64,000 nt of DNA from Collybiopsis luxurians FD-317 M1 (taxonomy: Eukaryota; Basidiomycota; Agaricomycetes; Agaricales; Omphalotaceae), in NCBI GenBank assembly GCA_000827265.1, contig KN834810.1:139250-203249 (forward strand), read 5' to 3'. Below, one piece after another: positions 57,371 through 64,000 of this stretch. Within the stretch, counting starts at the first letter, position 1. Each line of letters starts with the position of its first letter. The notes under the pieces are model-generated. The model did not search any database. It saw only the letters and a program-made list of their open reading frames with translations, and was not told the DNA's origin. Both the position numbers and the translations under genes were made by a program.

Positions 57371-59339
57371 ACCTGCAAATATTTCTGCCATGCATATTCG
57401 CGCATAAATAGAAGAGAGATTTTCCCATTGGATATGGTTTGCATGCACTAGCAACTGTTTTCGGAAGGAATAAGCCTCCTTTGTCTTCCCCAAAGGAGTT
57501 GCCCGTGCAAGTAACAATGCTGCGCCCATGCCAAGACCTGTCTGTTGCAAAGCTGTTTCATGGGCACAGTTGTGAATTACAGAGTGAAATGTCAAGTATT
57601 TCCCACTGTAGTTATATGATGCAAGGGATAGCTGACACATTTCATCAATACTGCTCTGCAACAAACCATCCTCTTTAAACAAGGATACAAACTGCTCCAT
57701 TTCTTCCCTGCCTAGAATATTTTCTTCAGTTTCCAAGAATTCGGAGGCACTGAAGGAAACTGCATATATGAAAATTTCCAGAGGAATAACGGTGGGGTGG
57801 AAAAAGCTACAGATCTGAATCAAAATCTGTGCTGGTTCACTGAGCCTTTCAAAGGCCAGCATAAAAGCACTGAGCACTGTCTCTGAGTATCTATCCAGTG
57901 ACTTGATTCTGTAATCCAGTAGCTTTTTTCTTTCCCTTTCAAACCGAGACAGATAGTCACCAAGGCCACATGTTGGATTTGCTTGAATATATGCCCCAGC
58001 TGTGGAGACTGCAAGAGCTTGGCAGCCCACAGCATCAACAATGGAATGTGCTACGTTTATATTTCTCTCAGAACTCTCCTCATGTGCGTGTTTGAGGAGT
58101 AGCTCAATGGCATGATTGTTATGAAGGTCCCCAAGGGCTATGTGATGACTGGGAGCTGTTAGTTGCTCTGTTTCCTTAAGACGGCTTGTGACAATAATGT
58201 TGCCATGATTGCAGATTGGAATATAATTTTTCAAGAGAACCTTCTTGTTATCTGCATTGTCAAAAATGCAAAGCCAATTCTGCTGAGTGCTTGCCAGAAA
58301 TGCCCTAACAGTTTCAACCTCTTCTCCCACACCTGCAGCTTTTCCAAGCTTTTTGAAATCCTCGGCAAGTGTAATATCAGAACTGGCATCAAAGAACCAG
58401 ATGTTTGAGAATCTGTAAAGTTTTGGTTACATGTAACTCAGATTTCAATTTACAATTGCTTTACCTGGAAGAATTTTCAGCCACAAACTTGAATGCCACT
58501 TGAGATTTGCCAGTTCCACCAGATGACACAACAGTAACAACTTTTTGTCTACCCTGCAAGATTGGCTTTATGGCCCTCACAAGCTCCTTTATTTCCTTCT
58601 GATCTGCTGAATCAGAAAGCTGAAAAGTCTCTTCAGGGACTTTCGTAGGAATTTCCTGTCTAATGTGGCATGTGATGAGGACAGGTATATAAAGCCATTC
58701 TGGGAAATGTTCTTCCAATGCCAGAGAGGGATCTGCATTTTTAAGGACTATAATGGTATCTGATGAAAGCTGAGATCCTTTGACTTTTTCAGCCCAAGCT
58801 CTGTGAAGACCTTCCAAGGAACTTGCATCAAGATTTATTGTAGAGCACCTAATACTTTTTGTTAGTTTTGAATCTGGGATTGAATCATAAACTTGCCAAT
58901 TTATATGGTCCTTGATAAATTTTTCTAGCTCTTCTTGCTTTGAGCTGTAAAGTGTAACAACTGGAGGTGAAAATAATCTTGAAAGCTGGGAAAGTATGTC
59001 CCTCCTTCCAACAAAGTATTGAGCGGGGGCAGGGCAAATGAGGACATTCAAAGTTATTTCTTTTTTGCTACCAGCGGTTTTTGGATAACCACCATTGATG
59101 TGCACCACGACACTCTGATTCCCCTGGAAATTATAGAATCCCGCTTCACTGATATTTAAATGGTGTGCCCCAGAAAGATATGCCCCAGACATCAACACAT
59201 TTCCAGAAACTCCTGCTTGATCCGCAGGCAGCTGAGTGGCTGAAATAACTCTGCCTTCTCTGGAGCTTTGTCCGTAACTTTCATCTGTGGAACCAAGCTG
59301 CGGGGCCCCATGCAAGTTAAGTTCTCCCTTCTGAGCCAT
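56294..59339 (-). CDS. NLR2: tandem degenerate and intact NB-ARC plus TPRs
   Basis: Two exons (59339-58465 and 58412-56294 on the minus strand; intron 47 nt: gtaaag...tttacag) encode 997 residues from ATG 59339. An N-terminal HHLNISEAGFYNFQGNQ motif matches the short leader motif of agaricomycete NLRs. An NB-ARC-like module starts at YFVGRRDIL (108-116). It lacks a P-loop (VVTLYSSKQEELEKF where GGxGKS belongs) and has a diverged Walker B (DTIIVLKNADPSLALEE, 194-210) and sensor (PVLITCHIRQE). A second module follows with intact P-loop SSGGTGKS (272-279), FFDASS, Walker B WLCIFDNAD (338-346) and NIIVTSR. After a helical region come eight to nine 42-residue kinesin-light-chain-type TPRs. Predicted role is regulated oligomerising ATPase in non-self or damage sensing, by analogy with fungal NLRs. 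Confidence 0.85.
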
Positions 59340-59764
59340 AATGTGCAAGATGGGTGTCGGAATGAGATATATCGACGCAGTGCTTTGTTTTTATCTGCAT
59401 TTCACACACACACAGCCTGAGATCGCGTCATATGGGGTCTTCATTTGGCTCATGATACTTATCACGTCAATATCAGTCAATCAGTCATTGACCGGTCCAG
59501 GATTGCTTACAAACTCATTCTCATTTAAGGCGTGACAATGATGCAATGCATCTCAACATCATCCTGCTTCTCAAGGTTCTTCATCTAAATCGACTCTTAT
59601 AAACAATTTGGCAATTACTTGTGATTGTGGTAGTACGCCGAAGCTGACATCACCTTATAAAGCTTTACTCTGTCTACGCCGCAATGTAGCCTTTTTTCTT
59701 GAATGTTGCTCCAGTTTTTTGCGCCCGTTTCTTTTCCGAAGAAGCTGTGTATCTTAAGTATCAT
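59340..59764. other. Spacer between ABCC gene and NLR2
   Basis: 425 bp between the 3' end of the ABC transporter and the 5' end of NLR2, both minus strand. It presumably holds the ABCC terminator and the NLR2 promoter. No other feature seen. Confidence 0.45.

Positions 59765-64000
<4,236 letters not shown>

Overview
The window is nuclear DNA from a basidiomycete fungus, most likely an agaricomycete. Genes are broken by many short introns (about 48-90 nt) with GT-AG and a few GC-AG junctions. The families present fit this: a secreted histidine acid phosphatase, an F-box protein, MCT-type transporters, a fungal ABCC transporter, two NB-ARC/TPR NLR-like proteins, small secreted proteins and a degenerate Ty1/copia element. 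No rRNA, tRNA or CRISPR was found.

Layout. 1-9 kb is a compact, GC-richer block: the end of a membrane protein, a short-chain dehydrogenase, a 72-residue secreted peptide, a phytase-like phosphatase and a low-complexity secreted protein. 9.2-23.7 kb is an AT-rich repeat island. It is bounded by two ~1.04 kb direct repeats that carry the 5' part of an F-box gene; the left copy is a truncated fragment and the right copy leads into the intact gene. Inside lie a minus-strand copia element (11.19-17.53 kb, itself interrupted), a seven-exon seven-TM protein gene, and a 205-bp inverted-repeat element with 3-bp target duplications. 26-35 kb is AT-rich and gene-poor, with old repeats, a 100-residue ORF and one unresolved gene remnant. 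35-45 kb holds an FCP1/NLI-type phosphatase-like gene, a minus-strand NLR with about 17 TPR units, and a nuclear pRiA4b-like protein. 46.9-52.5 kb holds two tandem MCT-family transporters with the same intron positions. 53.4-54.5 kb encodes a secreted kinase-like protein. 56.3-64 kb, all minus strand, holds a second NLR and an ABCC transporter cut off by the window edge.

Functionally there is no single operon-like pathway. The recurrent themes are secretion (phosphatase, two unusual secreted proteins, a secreted kinase-fold protein), transport (two MCTs, one ABCC) and NLR-type sensing. The most unusual items are: NLR2, which seems to contain a degenerate, P-loop-less NB-ARC copy before an intact one; the secreted kinase-fold protein; the NLR1 repeat array; an ABC transporter with an in-frame TAG at a conserved position; three GC-AG introns in three neighbouring genes; and a 38-bp piece of coding sequence duplicated 5.5 kb away in intergenic DNA.

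All exon structures were inferred by hand from splice signals, frame continuity and remembered family patterns. No alignment or search was run.
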